DNA from: Croceivirga sp.
Lineage (GTDB): Bacteria > Bacteroidota > Bacteroidia > Flavobacteriales > Flavobacteriaceae
Assembly: GCA_028284285.1 (NCBI GenBank)
Contig: JANQSA010000002.1
Coordinates: 1 to 64,000 of the forward strand
Reading direction: 5' to 3'
DNA length: 64,000 bases
Below, one piece after another: positions 1-9,459 of the stretch. The number at the start of each line of letters is the position of its first letter. Position 1 is the first letter of the stretch. Below the pieces are notes generated by a model. It was not told where the DNA came from. It worked only from the letters and a program-made list of their open reading frames with translations, and ran no database searches. The position numbers and the translations under genes are program-made.

Positions 1-169
1 GATATAACCTTAACGAGTCCCCCTTAGCTGCAAAATGGTTCTCTTCTGTTCTACGCTGTCGTTTTACAATATCCCAATGAACTTATTCTCTCAAAAAAAA
101 CAAAAAAAGAAAGCCCTAAAGCCCCCGTTTTTTCGCTCTTATAACCTCGCCTTAATAGCAAAGCGGGTG
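1..169 (-). other. Probable rRNA operon leader (partial, gene off the edge)
   Basis: The minus-strand transcript from the promoter at 170-197 runs at least 165 bases to the window edge without a convincing coding frame. It contains an element reading GTTCATTG (75-82). This resembles the GTTCTTTGA-like antitermination element seen in Bacteroidota rRNA leaders. Strong promoter, non-coding leader and no 16S start within the window together suggest the 16S gene begins a little further left. This is inference. A tRNA or other stable RNA off the edge is the alternative. Confidence 0.4.
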
Positions 170-197
170 CAAATATAGAAAGGATTATTTCTAACAA
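170..197 (-). promoter_or_regulatory. Strong consensus promoter reading off the left edge
   Basis: On the minus strand a TTG (195-197) is followed by a 17-base spacer and TATATTTG (170-177). This matches the flavobacterial primary-sigma consensus TTG-N17..20-TAnnTTTG. No open frame follows it before the window edge, so it should drive a stable RNA or a gene with a long leader. Tandem TTG triplets (195-200) precede it. Confidence 0.75.
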
Positions 198-357
198 CAA
201 AATGTTTTGAGGTAAAATTTTTCAAATCTTTCAACAATTTGAAAACGAATTGTTTACAACTAAAAGGCTGACTTATTTCACTTTTTTGACATGTCCCTTT
301 TCCTTTCCCCAATAACTTCTTTGCCCATCCAACCTCCATAACATCAACAGAATGAAC

Positions 358-387
358 TTGCCACTTCAACCCCAGATACTATCTTTG
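358..387 (+). promoter_or_regulatory. thrS operon promoter
   Basis: TTG at 358-360, a 19-base spacer and TATCTTTG at 380-387 match the flavobacterial promoter consensus. Transcription would start near 393, giving a leader of roughly 24 bases before the thrS ATG at 417. No T-box-like leader fits in so short a space. Confidence 0.75.
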
Positions 388-416
388 CCAAAATTCTAAC
401 ATTTGTTCGTTTAAAT

Positions 417-2357
417 ATGATCAAAATAGCACTGCCGGATGGCGCCGTAAAAGAAGTACAGCAGGGTACTACAGCAATTGAGATTGCCAAAAGCATAAGT
501 GAAGGCTTAGCCCGAAATGTGATATCTGCACAGTATGATGATACTACCGTAGAAGTCACTACCCCACTGACCCATGACGGTAGACTTACCCTGTATACAT
601 GGAAGGATGATGCCGGTAAAAAAGCCTTTTGGCATTCTTCATCTCATGTGGTAGCCCAGGCTTTGGAAGAACTATACCCGGGGATACTACTTACTATAGG
701 CCCCGCAATAGAAAAAGGGTTCTATTACGATGTGGATTTTGGCGAACACACTATTTCCGAAAAAGATTTTCCAAAAATTGAGAAAAGAGCCCTGGAAATA
801 GCAAGAGGCAAGCATGATTTTAAAATGCGACAAGTATCCAAAAAAGAAGCCCTCTCCTATTACAGACAACAAAACAATCCTTATAAGGTGGAGTTGATCG
901 AGGATCTGAGCGATGGGGAAATCACCTTTTGCGATCACAGTACCTTTACCGATCTGTGCCGGGGTGGCCATATTCCCAACACCGGATTCATCAAAGCGAT
1001 TAAAATCTTAAATGTTGCAGGGGCGTACTGGCGTGGCGATGAAAATAATCCGCAACTGACCCGGGTGTACGGAATATCCTTCCCTAAACAGAAAGAATTA
1101 AACGAATACCTGGAGTTATTAGAGGAGGCCAAAAAACGAGATCACCGGAAGTTGGGGAAAGAGCTGGAACTTTTTACTTTTTCCCAAAAGGTAGGACAAG
1201 GCCTTCCCTTATGGTTACCTAAAGGGGCAGCACTTCGGGAACGCCTGGAAAACTTCCTAAAAGCTGCTCAAAAAAAGGCAGGTTATGAAATGGTGGTTAC
1301 TCCTCATATAGGGCAGAAAGAATTGTATGTCACTTCCGGACACTATGCCAAATACGGGGAAGATAGTTTTCAACCTATTCAAACTCCTAAAGAAGAGGAA
1401 GAGTTTTTGCTAAAACCAATGAATTGTCCCCATCATTGTGAAATATATAAGTACAGGCCCTGGAGCTATAAGGATCTTCCCATACGGTATGCAGAGTTTG
1501 GCACAGTATACCGTTATGAGCAAAGTGGGGAATTACACGGTCTTACACGGGTTAGGGGATTTACCCAGGATGACGCCCACATCTTTTGTACTCCGGACCA
1601 ATTGGGCGAAGAGTTCAAAAAGGTTATAGACCTTACCTTATATGTCTTACGCTCTTTAGGTTTTGAGAACTTCACGGCCCAGGTTTCCACTCGGGACCTG
1701 GACAAACCCGAAAAATACATTGGTGAGACCGAGAATTGGGAGAAAGCGGAGCAGGCTATTATTGATGCTGCAGAAGCAAAAGGCCTGGATTACGTAATTG
1801 AAGCGGGTGAAGCTGCTTTTTACGGGCCTAAGTTGGATTTTATGATCAAAGATGCCCTGGGAAGGAAGTGGCAATTGGGCACTATCCAGGTAGATTATAA
1901 CCTTCCGGAGCGGTTTGACCTGACCTACAAAGGCAGTGATAATGAATTACACAGACCGGTAATGATACACCGTGCTCCGTTTGGAAGTATGGAACGGTTT
2001 GTGGCTTTGTTACTGGAACATAGCGGGGGAATTTTTCCGCTTTGGCTTACTCCTCAACAAGTTACGATACTACCGGTGAGTGAGAAACATGAAAAATATG
2101 CCCAAAAAGTTTTGAATTCGTTGGAAAATCACGAAATTCGCGCGCTCATTGATAATAGGAACGAAACCGTAGGGAAGAAGATCCGGGAGGTTGAAATGCA
2201 AAAAATCCCTTTCATGATAATTGTTGGGGAAAAAGAAGAGGAAGAAGATACTATTTCGGTCCGCAGACATGGTGGAGAAGATCTTGGACAGCTAAACGTA
2301 AAGGGATTTTCAAATTTGATTGCCACCGAAATAAATAGTACCTTAAAGTCGTTCTAA
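417..2357 (+). CDS. thrS: Threonine--tRNA ligase
   Basis: Cytoplasmic enzyme that charges tRNA-Thr with threonine. At 646 residues it is the usual full length. The N-terminal TGS domain covers about 1-62. The editing domain shows H73 and H77 of an HxxxH pair plus C181 and H185. The class II core has the MNCPHH motif with zinc ligand C337, then H388, then the late [11 protein letters not shown] motif 3. The HGTP anticodon-binding domain ends the protein. The start at 417 gives the expected MIKI..LPDG N-terminus and sits just behind the promoter at 358-387. infC, rpmI and rplT follow on the same strand, the order common in Bacteroidota. Confidence 0.98.
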   Translation: MIKIALPDGAVKEVQQGTTAIEIAKSISEGLARNVISAQYDDTTVEVTTPLTHDGRLTLYTWKDDAGKKAFWHSSSHVVAQALEELYPGILLTIGPAIEKGFYYDVDFGEHTISEKDFPKIEKRALEIARGKHDFKMRQVSKKEALSYYRQQNNPYKVELIEDLSDGEITFCDHSTFTDLCRGGHIPNTGFIKAIKILNVAGAYWRGDENNPQLTRVYGISFPKQKELNEYLELLEEAKKRDHRKLGKELELFTFSQKVGQGLPLWLPKGAALRERLENFLKAAQKKAGYEMVVTPHIGQKELYVTSGHYAKYGEDSFQPIQTPKEEEEFLLKPMNCPHHCEIYKYRPWSYKDLPIRYAEFGTVYRYEQSGELHGLTRVRGFTQDDAHIFCTPDQLGEEFKKVIDLTLYVLRSLGFENFTAQVSTRDLDKPEKYIGETENWEKAEQAIIDAAEAKGLDYVIEAGEAAFYGPKLDFMIKDALGRKWQLGTIQVDYNLPERFDLTYKGSDNELHRPVMIHRAPFGSMERFVALLLEHSGGIFPLWLTPQQVTILPVSEKHEKYAQKVLNSLENHEIRALIDNRNETVGKKIREVEMQKIPFMIIVGEKEEEEDTISVRRHGGEDLGQLNVKGFSNLIATEINSTLKSF

Positions 2358-2387
2358 AATTTTAAGTTTAACTAAAAGCAATACATC

Positions 2388-2945
2388 ATAGCAATACGAA
2401 GAAGATCTAGGCCGCAGCCACGCAGGGAAAACAAAAATCCCCATAATATCAATGAAAAAATCACTGCCCGGGAAGTGAGACTTGTGGGAGACAACGTAGA
2501 AATGGGAATTTATCCCTTGCCAAAGGCCCTGGAAAAAGCTGAAGAACTGGAATTGGACCTGGTGGAAATATCCCCAAAGGCACAACCACCGGTTTGCAAA
2601 ATAATTGATTACAAGAAGTTCTTATACGAGCAGAAGAAGCGGGAAAAGGCTATGAAGGCCAAGGCCACTAAAGTAATTGTGAAAGAAATCAGATTTGGAC
2701 CCCAAACCGATGATCACGATTACGAGTTTAAAAAAAGGCATGCTGAGAAATTTTTAAAAGACGGGGCTAAACTAAAAGCCTATGTTTTTTTTAAAGGACG
2801 ATCTATAGTATATAAGGATCAGGGAGAAATCCTTCTTTTGCGATTGGCACAGGAGCTGGAGGAATTTGGAAAAGTAGAACAAATGCCAAAGCTGGAGGGT
2901 AAACGAATGACCATGTTCATTGCCCCTAAGAACACAAAAAAGTAA
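2388..2945 (+). CDS. infC: Translation initiation factor IF-3, apparent AUA start
   Basis: IF-3 binds the 30S subunit, prevents premature 50S joining and discriminates against non-AUG starts. From an ordinary start codon (GTG at 2475) the protein would lack its conserved N-terminus. The frame extends upstream through [11 protein letters not shown] and [16 protein letters not shown], which is standard IF-3 sequence. In that extension the only codon that gives the expected MAIRRR beginning is ATA at 2388; an in-frame TAA lies at 2373. Length is then 185 residues, normal for the family. Non-AUG starts on infC are a known autoregulatory device in other bacteria. The gene lies 30 bases after thrS and before rpmI. 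Confidence 0.9.
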   Translation: MAIRRRSRPQPRRENKNPHNINEKITAREVRLVGDNVEMGIYPLPKALEKAEELELDLVEISPKAQPPVCKIIDYKKFLYEQKKREKAMKAKATKVIVKEIRFGPQTDDHDYEFKKRHAEKFLKDGAKLKAYVFFKGRSIVYKDQGEILLLRLAQELEEFGKVEQMPKLEGKRMTMFIAPKNTKK

Positions 2946-3002
2946 GCGGGAAGCTGTTCCTATTTTTAAAAAGGGGCATGCGCAATATATAAAGGAAAGA
3001 AA

Positions 3003-3200
3003 ATGCCAAAGATGAAAACAAAATCCAGTGCCAAAAAGCGATTTAAGCTTACCGGTTCTGGTAAAATCAAAAGAAAGCACGCTTTTAAGAGTCATATCCT
3101 GACAAAAAAATCTAAAAAGCGTAAACTCAGATTGACCCACTCTACCTTGGTGCACGAGGCGGATGTCAATAGTATTAAGGAACAATTACGTCTAAAGTAA
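3003..3200 (+). CDS. rpmI: 50S ribosomal protein L35
   Basis: Small basic 65-residue protein of the large ribosomal subunit, opening [15 protein letters not shown], which is diagnostic for bL35. It follows infC by 57 bases and precedes rplT, the classical infC-rpmI-rplT order, so the three are probably co-transcribed from the thrS promoter. No internal promoter matching the consensus was seen between infC and rpmI. Confidence 0.97.
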   Translation: MPKMKTKSSAKKRFKLTGSGKIKRKHAFKSHILTKKSKKRKLRLTHSTLVHEADVNSIKEQLRLK

Positions 3201-3292
3201 TCGTTCGTATCGGTTTATTAATGTTTAACCCTGGAGTCAGGCTTACGAATGAAGTGTCCCTTTGGACCGCCTGCTACAAAAAAAAGTAAATT

Positions 3293-3637
3293 ATGCCAAG
3301 ATCAGTAAACTCAGTTGCTTCAAGAGCCAGAAGGAAGAAGGTAATGAAGCAAGCCAAAGGCTACTTTGGACGACGTAAAAACGTTTGGACGGTAGCGAAA
3401 AACGCGGTAGAAAAAGCCATGCTGTATGCTTACCGCGATCGACGAAATAAAAAGAGAACCTTTAGAGCACTATGGATTACCCGTATCAATGCGGGAGCCC
3501 GTTTACATGGGATGTCCTACTCTCAATTCATGGGAAAAGTAAAAGCCAACGGCATTGCACTCAATAGAAAGGTGCTGGCCGACCTTGCAATGAACCATCC
3601 TGATGCCTTTAAGGCAATTGTTGAAAAGGTAAAATAA
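3293..3637 (+). CDS. rplT: 50S ribosomal protein L20
   Basis: 114-residue bL20, opening [16 protein letters not shown], with the family's highly basic N-terminal tail and globular C-terminal half. It binds 23S rRNA early in assembly. In E. coli and Bacillus it also represses its own operon by binding an mRNA mimic of its rRNA site. The 92-base gap before it holds a nested hairpin (see finding at 3238-3273) that could serve the same role. A strong terminator follows at 3671. Confidence 0.98.
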   Translation: MPRSVNSVASRARRKKVMKQAKGYFGRRKNVWTVAKNAVEKAMLYAYRDRRNKKRTFRALWITRINAGARLHGMSYSQFMGKVKANGIALNRKVLADLAMNHPDAFKAIVEKVK

Positions 3638-3670
3638 GAAGAATTTACATAAACTTTACCCCGCTTAATG

Positions 3671-3697
3671 ATCCCGCCTTCCGGCGGGATTTTTTAT
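3671..3697 (+). terminator. Intrinsic terminator after rplT
   Basis: Perfect 8-bp stem ATCCCGCC/GGCGGGAT with a TTCC loop (3671-3690), followed directly by a run of T. It ends the thrS-infC-rpmI-rplT transcript. Its T-run touches the 3' end of the convergent gene at 3694. Confidence 0.92.
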
Positions 3698-4116
3698 TGC
3701 CCAAAAATGGTAATGACCAGCTTTCTTCCGGAAGCGTGGTCCCGATGCTCGCACAAGTAAATGCCTTGCCAAATGCCAAGGTTCAATTTTCCTTCAGTTA
3801 TGGGAACCTGTACCGAGGTTCCCAATAACGAAGCCTTGATATGTGCCGGCATATCATCCGGCCCTTCATAATTGTGTGTGAAGTAAGGGGCATTTTCGGG
3901 GACCATTTGATTCATATGACTTTCAAAATCCATTCGTACTGTTGGATCGGCATTTTCATTTATCGTTACACTGGCGGAAGTATGTTTGATAAACACCTGT
4001 AACATTCCCAATCGTATGGTTTTTATCTGGGAAATGGATCGGATGACCTCTCCTGTAATTAAATGAAAACCCCTTGGAAAGGGAGGAAGTTGTATTTCGG
4101 TTTGATAAAATTTCAT
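3694..4116 (-). CDS. YjbQ/UPF0047 family protein
   Basis: 140-residue single-domain protein of the YjbQ (UPF0047) family, some members of which show weak thiamine-phosphate synthase activity. Family hallmarks are present in order: HTSASVTINENAD, HNYEGPDDMPAHIK and GIWQGIYLCEHRDH, including the conserved histidines that form a metal-like site. The physiological role of the family is unsettled. It stands alone on the minus strand, convergent with rplT and divergent from the HAD phosphatase at 4180. Confidence 0.9.
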   Translation of the reverse strand: MKFYQTEIQLPPFPRGFHLITGEVIRSISQIKTIRLGMLQVFIKHTSASVTINENADPTVRMDFESHMNQMVPENAPYFTHNYEGPDDMPAHIKASLLGTSVQVPITEGKLNLGIWQGIYLCEHRDHASGRKLVITIFGQ

Positions 4117-4162
4117 AGAAATGAATTTAATACAAACTTTACAAGATTCACTGCTATACTTC

Positions 4163-4170
4163 TACCTTTG
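4163..4170 (+). promoter_or_regulatory. -7 element of the HAD phosphatase promoter
   Basis: TACCTTTG matches TAnnTTTG. No clear TTG lies 17-20 bases upstream, so only the -7 box is claimed. Transcription would begin near 4176, very close to the ATG at 4180, so the mRNA may be almost leaderless or the ATG at 4189 may be used. Confidence 0.45.
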
Positions 4171-4179
4171 TGCTCTTAA

Positions 4180-4980
4180 ATGAATTTTATGGATTTATCC
4201 CATATTAAAATGGTGGTTTCGGATATGGACGGAACGCTGCTGAACTCTGATCATGAGGTTAGCAATCGTTTCTTTACACTTTTTGAACAACTCAATACAA
4301 AGGGAATTCAATTTGTTGCCGCCAGTGGACGCCAATACAATAGTATAGTGGACAAACTCGACCCTATAAAGGACCGCATCACCATTATTGCAGAAAATGG
4401 GGCTTTTGCTATGGATAAGGGTGAAGAAATCGTATCGACACCACTATCTACCGAAGTACGTAATACCGTTTTCAGCATCTTAGAAGCGGTAGGAGATAAT
4501 TATCCGGTGCTATGTGGACGATACACCGCCTACATTTCGAATAGCTCCCCGAAATTTGAACGGTTGCTTCGGGAATACTATACCGCCTTCAATGTTATAG
4601 AAGATTTGAAATCCTCGACAGAGGAAGCTATGAAGATTGCGGTGTATCATTTTATGGATTCGGAAAAATATATCTACCCTGCCGTAAAACATCTGGAAGG
4701 CCAAATGAAGGTAAAGGTATCCAGTGAAAATTGGGTGGACCTATCCAGCCTTAACGCGCATAAGGGCTATGCGCTCAAAAAAGTCATGGAGCGGCGTCAT
4801 CTGAAAGCACACGAAATCATGGTTTTTGGGGACTACAATAATGACCTGGAAATGCTACAGCTTTCGGATTTTAGTTTTGCCATGGCCAATGCCCATCCTA
4901 ATGTGAAAAAGGTGGCACGATATGAAACCGCCAGTAATAATGAATATGGAGTAGAATCCATCCTGGAACAACTGGTATGA
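4180..4980 (+). CDS. HAD-superfamily hydrolase, Cof type
   Basis: 266-residue haloacid-dehalogenase-like phosphatase of the Cof/YbiV (IIB) subfamily, acting in the cytoplasm on small phosphorylated metabolites; the substrate cannot be read from sequence. Motif I is DMDGT (D15 nucleophile, D17 acid/base). The conserved lysine lies in the NAHKGYALKKVM stretch and motif IV in FGDYNNDLEML. A type IIB cap lies between. A second ATG nine bases downstream (4189) is an equally good start given the promoter position. The stop overlaps the next start (ATGA), so it is probably co-transcribed with the cupin gene. Confidence 0.9.
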   Translation: MNFMDLSHIKMVVSDMDGTLLNSDHEVSNRFFTLFEQLNTKGIQFVAASGRQYNSIVDKLDPIKDRITIIAENGAFAMDKGEEIVSTPLSTEVRNTVFSILEAVGDNYPVLCGRYTAYISNSSPKFERLLREYYTAFNVIEDLKSSTEEAMKIAVYHFMDSEKYIYPAVKHLEGQMKVKVSSENWVDLSSLNAHKGYALKKVMERRHLKAHEIMVFGDYNNDLEMLQLSDFSFAMANAHPNVKKVARYETASNNEYGVESILEQLV

Positions 4981-5483
4981 AAGAAGAAATTGACAGTATC
5001 ATACAAGAGCTCAATTTAGTTCCCCACCCGGAAGGAGGGTATTTTAGGGAAACCTACAGAAGCAGCGATAGTATTCCATCACATCTCCTGGAAAATCAGA
5101 ATCAAGGCGATCGAAACGTTTGCACTTGCATTTACTTTTTATTGACTTCTTCTTCCTTTTCTGCTTTCCACAGAATCCAGCAGGATGAGATCTGGCATTT
5201 TTACAAAGGTGCTGCCATTGAACTTCATCAGATCTCCCCTAGTGGGCACTATTCTAAAAATAGTATAGGGAACAATATAGCAGAAGGCGAAACGCCTCAA
5301 TTGGTAGTTCCCGGAGGAAATTGGTTTGCTGCTGCGGTCCCCAAACCGGATAGTTATGCCTTAGTGGGTTGTACCGTGGCTCCCGGATTTGATTTTCAGG
5401 ATTTCATATTGGCCAGGCGCAATGTACTGATTACCGAGTTTCCCGAGCATACTGAAGTGATCAGAAAATACACTCGTGAGTGA
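4977..5483 (+). CDS. Cupin, DUF985 family
   Basis: 168-residue protein of the DUF985 cupin family (yeast YML079w-like). Visible family features are LVPHPEGGYFRETYRS near the N-terminus, STFHRI/DEIWHFYKG-like central strands and GCTVAPGFDFQDFILA toward the end. Members fold as a double-stranded beta-helix and bind small ligands, but no reaction is established. It overlaps the HAD phosphatase stop by four bases. It ends immediately against the convergent gene at 5484 with no terminator between them. Confidence 0.88.
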   Translation: MKEEIDSIIQELNLVPHPEGGYFRETYRSSDSIPSHLLENQNQGDRNVCTCIYFLLTSSSFSAFHRIQQDEIWHFYKGAAIELHQISPSGHYSKNSIGNNIAEGETPQLVVPGGNWFAAAVPKPDSYALVGCTVAPGFDFQDFILARRNVLITEFPEHTEVIRKYTRE

Positions 5484-6758
5484 TCAGGTCTTTTGCTTTT
5501 TCTTTCGGGCCGCCGGAAATAGTACATTGTTGAGTATTAACCGGTATCCTGGGGAAGTCGGATGCAGTTCCAATTCGGTCTTAGGGTCCCCAACACGATG
5601 TTGATAATCTTCAGGGTCATGTCCGCCATAAAAAGTAAAAAAACCTTTGCCCTTAACCCCGTGGATATACCGCGCTTCCCCATTTAGTTTGCACTCTCCT
5701 AAAACCATTACGGTAGGTTTCACCTCGCGAGACTCAAAAGCAGTGGTCTGCCCCATAAATCCTTTAACCAAAGTAGTATGATTTTGTGTAAGCATAGTGG
5801 GTACGGGATCCCATTTGGCGGAAAACTCCATTAGGGTAAAATAATCTGATTCCTTGGGCACCCCTCTACGCTTTCCCGTCATATCAATGGAGGAAAACTC
5901 ATACTTAAGGGGATTGCGCTCCAATGTAAAATTGGTAAACGCAAAGGTTCTGGAGAAATCCAGTTTTCCCTGGTAGTTGGCTTCGGAAGGGTCTCCATCA
6001 AACATAGGTTCGCAAATATCCACACCATTGGCCGCAAGAGCAATGTCAAAACTATCGGTTGCGGAACACATGGCAAACATAAATCCTCCTCCGATAACAT
6101 ATCTTCTGATTTTTTCGACTACAGCACCTTTTTGCTCGGAGACCTTACTGAATCCTAATTTTGCAGCACGTTCTTCTGCTAATCGTTTCCCTTGAATATA
6201 CCAGGGGGCAGCACGATATGCACCGTAAAACTTACCATACTGTCCCGTAAAGTCCTCATGGTGCAAATGCAGCCAATCATACAACGCCAGTTTATCATCC
6301 AGTACTTCTTCATCATACAGCGTGATATAGGGAATTTCGGCATAGCTGAGCACCATGGTCACAGCATCATCCCAGGGTTGATTATCTTTTGGGGAATACA
6401 CAGCAATTTGGGGGGCCTTTTCCAAAATCACAGCATCCTGGTTTTGGGAGGGACTGCTAATCCCATCTAATATAGCTTCCGCCTGTGCATCGGTGAGTAC
6501 CTCAAAAGAAACGCCTCTAATCTGGCATTCATTTCTAATCGCTTCGCCATCCGGCAACAAAAAAGAACCGCCGCGATAGTTTAACAACCATTGCACCTTT
6601 TGCTGCTTGGTTAACACCCAATAGGTTATTCCATAGGCCTTTAAATGGTTTTTCTGGCTCTCTGCATCCATTGGGAGAAGAATCACGGAGGCATTGGCAC
6701 TAAAAAAAGTAAAGAGTATTAAGAAAAACGCAGTGGCTTCCTTAAAATTCCGGTTCAC
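5484..6758 (-). CDS. Secreted GATase1-like protein of unknown function
   Basis: A GTG start at 6758, one base after the dnaB stop, gives 424 residues with an N-terminal signal peptide (hydrophobic AFFLILFTFFSANA, then mature S). Longer versions would run inside dnaB and lose the signal. The middle has a class I glutamine-amidotransferase-like layout: APQIAVYSP, then PWDDAVTMVLSYAEIPY, then GGGFMFAMCSATD with a cysteine at the nucleophile-elbow position. Homologues beside dnaB in flavobacteria are often labelled asparagine synthetase B, but I see no Asn-synthase ATP-pyrophosphatase domain or N-terminal catalytic cysteine. The function is unknown; an extracytoplasmic peptide- or envelope-related role is only a guess. 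Confidence 0.75.
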   Translation of the reverse strand: MNRNFKEATAFFLILFTFFSANASVILLPMDAESQKNHLKAYGITYWVLTKQQKVQWLLNYRGGSFLLPDGEAIRNECQIRGVSFEVLTDAQAEAILDGISSPSQNQDAVILEKAPQIAVYSPKDNQPWDDAVTMVLSYAEIPYITLYDEEVLDDKLALYDWLHLHHEDFTGQYGKFYGAYRAAPWYIQGKRLAEERAAKLGFSKVSEQKGAVVEKIRRYVIGGGFMFAMCSATDSFDIALAANGVDICEPMFDGDPSEANYQGKLDFSRTFAFTNFTLERNPLKYEFSSIDMTGKRRGVPKESDYFTLMEFSAKWDPVPTMLTQNHTTLVKGFMGQTTAFESREVKPTVMVLGECKLNGEARYIHGVKGKGFFTFYGGHDPEDYQHRVGDPKTELELHPTSPGYRLILNNVLFPAARKKKQKT

Positions 6759-6759
6759 A

Positions 6760-8307
6760 TTAAAAGGGAATATCCTCGTCTTCGGAGCTTTCAGGATCAT
6801 TAAGCGAACTGCCAAAAGCCTCATCAGCACTTGGAAAACTTTGCGGGGAAAATGGGTTTTCTTCATCATCGTTCATCTTAGATTGAAACTCAAAAGGAGA
6901 ATCAAACTCATCTAAGTTATCAAATTTACCCAGGTGCCCAATAAATTTTAACCTAATATTATCGAGCCCTCCGTTACGGTGTTTGGCCACAATAAATTCC
7001 GCTTGTCCCTGGGTTGGGGTCCTTTCTTCATCGTCCCATTCATCTATTTTGTAGTATTCCGGTCTATAGATAAAAGAGACAATATCCGCATCCTGTTCAA
7101 TGGCACCGGACTCCCTCAAATCCGATAAAATGGGGCGTTTACTTCCCCCCCTTGTCTCTACGGCCCGAGACAGCTGAGACAAAGCAATCACAGGAACATT
7201 GAGTTCTTTGGCCAGGGCTTTTAGGTTACGGGAAATGGTGGAAATCTCCTGTTCCCGGTTGCCTCCTTTTTGACTTCCCCCGGCAGTCATCAATTGCAAA
7301 TAATCGATAACGATTAGTTTGATCTTGTGCTGGGACGCCAAACGTCTGGCCTTTGCCCTGAGGTCAAAGATGGAAAGCGAAGGGGTGTCATCAATGAACA
7401 ATGGCGCTTTTTCCAGAGTTTTTACTTTCACATTTAGTTGCTCCCATTCGTGTTTTTCCAAACGTCCTGTACGCAACTTTTCCGAGGAAAGTCCTGTTTC
7501 CGATGAAATCAACCGGGTAATCAATTGTACGGAAGACATTTCCAATGAAAAAAAAGCTACCGGAATTTCCGCATTTACGGCCATATTTCTGGCCATAGAC
7601 AGGGTCAAAGCGGTTTTACCCATACCGGGACGGGCCGCTATGATCACCAGATCGCTGGGCTGCCAACCGGAGGTGAGCTTATCTACCTTGTCAAAACCGG
7701 ATGGGATCCCGCTTAAACCTTCTTTATTAGCGATCTCTTCAATTTTTTTCTTGGCCTGCATCACCAGATTCTGGGCCGTCTCTGCGGAACGTTTTAAATT
7801 TCCCTGGGTGACTTCATAAAGTTTGGCCTCGGCATTGTCCAGCAAATCAAAAACATCTGTGCTATCGCTGTAGGCATCTTCTATGATTTCATTGGAAATT
7901 TTAATCAAACTTCTTTGAATATATTTCTGAAGAATGATTCTGGCATGAAACTCAATATGGGCGGAAGAGGCTACCTTTTGCGTTAACTTGATCAGGTAAA
8001 AGTCTCCTCCCACCGCTTCCAGGTGACCCTCCTTCTTCAATTGGGCAGAAACGGTTAATAAGTCCACCGGTTCAGAGGATTCAAACAGTTTGAAGATGGA
8101 TTCGTAAATAAAGCGGTGCGCATCCTTATAAAAAACATCCGGATGCAAAATGTCAATGACTTCGTCCACTCCCTTTTTATCAATCATCATAGCTCCCAAC
8201 ACAACTTCCTCTAAATCAACAGCTTGTGGAGGAATTTTGCCGCGCTCCAAATTGATGATGGTAGATTTTTCAATTTTCCTTCCTATGATGGGACTGGGTC
8301 TTTCCAT
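6760..8307 (-). CDS. dnaB: Replicative DNA helicase
   Basis: 515-residue DnaB, the hexameric helicase that unwinds DNA ahead of the replisome. The N-terminal DnaG-interacting domain (about 30-130) is joined by a linker to a RecA-like ATPase. Walker A is ARPGMGKT at 225-232. The later motifs IVIDYLQLM, ISRNLKALAKELNVPVIALSQLSR and SDLRESGAIEQDAD are all present. No intein interrupts it. The C-terminal tail is acidic, typical of Bacteroidota. The secreted protein at 5484 follows one base after its stop and is probably co-transcribed. Confidence 0.98.
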   Translation of the reverse strand: MERPSPIIGRKIEKSTIINLERGKIPPQAVDLEEVVLGAMMIDKKGVDEVIDILHPDVFYKDAHRFIYESIFKLFESSEPVDLLTVSAQLKKEGHLEAVGGDFYLIKLTQKVASSAHIEFHARIILQKYIQRSLIKISNEIIEDAYSDSTDVFDLLDNAEAKLYEVTQGNLKRSAETAQNLVMQAKKKIEEIANKEGLSGIPSGFDKVDKLTSGWQPSDLVIIAARPGMGKTALTLSMARNMAVNAEIPVAFFSLEMSSVQLITRLISSETGLSSEKLRTGRLEKHEWEQLNVKVKTLEKAPLFIDDTPSLSIFDLRAKARRLASQHKIKLIVIDYLQLMTAGGSQKGGNREQEISTISRNLKALAKELNVPVIALSQLSRAVETRGGSKRPILSDLRESGAIEQDADIVSFIYRPEYYKIDEWDDEERTPTQGQAEFIVAKHRNGGLDNIRLKFIGHLGKFDNLDEFDSPFEFQSKMNDDEENPFSPQSFPSADEAFGSSLNDPESSEDEDIPF

Positions 8308-8474
8308 AAGTGCGAAAATATGTAATTAACCTTTAGTTAACTTTAAATTTTCAAAATGCGATGTTCACCGGGTATCAACAAAAGTATTGTTGATAACTTA
8401 AAAAAAGTGTTAACTACGTAAATAATGAGAAAATTAGGACAAGTACAAAAACAAAAAAAACGGAAACATCAGGC

Positions 8475-9428
8475 TTAGCCATTGAAAACACCCATATTCG
8501 CATACTTGTCCATTCGGGTTTTCACCAGATCTTTTGGTGATAACTTTTTTAGGGCTTCATAGTGGGCAGAAATTTTGTTTTTAACGGTTAAAAAAGTCTT
8601 TTCCCGGTTGCTATGTGCCCCCCCCAACGGTTCCCGGACAATTTCATCTATCAGTTTTAATTTTTTCATGTCGGTAGCGGTTAGTTTCAAGGCTTCCGCA
8701 GCTTGTTCCTTGTATTCCCAACTTCTCCAAAGAATAGAAGAACAGGATTCGGGAGAGATCACCGAGTACCAGGTATTTTCCAGCATCAACACTTTGTCTC
8801 CAACGCCAATACCTAAAGCGCCACCGGAAGCTCCCTCCCCAATAATCACTACAATTATGGGTACTTTAAGACGGGTCATCTCTAAAATATTACGGGCAAT
8901 TGCTTCGCCTTGTCCGCGTTCTTCGGCTTCAATACCGGGATAGGCTCCCGGAGTATCAATAAAACTCACCACGGGAATACCAAATTTTTCCGCAGATCGC
9001 ATTAAACGTAATGCTTTTCTGTACCCTTCTGGATTGGCCATACCAAAATTTCTGTATTGCCTGGTCTTGGTATTATATCCCTTTTGTTGACCGATAAACA
9101 TATAGCTTTGATCCTCAATTTTTCCCAGGCCTCCTACCATGGCCTTGTCATCCCGTACTGTTCGATCGCCGTGTAACTCCAAAAAGGAATCCCCGCAGAT
9201 CGCGTTAATGTAATCCATCGTGTAGGGTCTGTTGGGATGCCGTGACAGTTGTACACGTTGCCAGGCCGTTAGGTTTTTGTAGATTTCCTTTTTAGTCTCT
9301 ACCAATTTTTTTTCGATTTGTTGACAGGTTTCGGTAACGTCTACATCACTTTCTTCCCCAATCACCTTACATTTTTGCAATTGCTCCTCCAGCTCTTTAA
9401 TGGGAAGCTCAAATTCCAGATATTCCAT
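8475..9428 (-). CDS. accA: Acetyl-CoA carboxylase carboxyltransferase subunit alpha
   Basis: 317 residues, standard AccA length. With AccD it transfers the carboxyl group from carboxybiotin to acetyl-CoA, the first step of fatty-acid synthesis. Recognisable blocks are [55 protein letters not shown] and [16 protein letters not shown] (oxyanion-stabilising glycines). It is a single-gene unit with a -7 box at 9460. Confidence 0.98.
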   Translation of the reverse strand: MEYLEFELPIKELEEQLQKCKVIGEESDVDVTETCQQIEKKLVETKKEIYKNLTAWQRVQLSRHPNRPYTMDYINAICGDSFLELHGDRTVRDDKAMVGGLGKIEDQSYMFIGQQKGYNTKTRQYRNFGMANPEGYRKALRLMRSAEKFGIPVVSFIDTPGAYPGIEAEERGQGEAIARNILEMTRLKVPIIVVIIGEGASGGALGIGVGDKVLMLENTWYSVISPESCSSILWRSWEYKEQAAEALKLTATDMKKLKLIDEIVREPLGGAHSNREKTFLTVKNKISAHYEALKKLSPKDLVKTRMDKYANMGVFNG

Positions 9429-9459
9429 GAAAGACTTCTTGTTAGTTCAGTTGGCAAGG

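Noticed and set aside
139-369. 76-codon minus-strand open frame upstream of thrS
   Set aside because: It runs across the consensus promoter at 170-197, has no family resemblance and has low-complexity upstream sequence.
6759-6869. N-terminal extension of the secreted GATase-like protein into dnaB
   Set aside because: The extension lies in the dnaB coding sequence and would bury the signal peptide; the GTG at 6758 is the natural start.
7319-7819. 166-codon plus-strand open frame inside dnaB
   Set aside because: Antisense shadow of dnaB; its composition mirrors the dnaB codons and it matches nothing.
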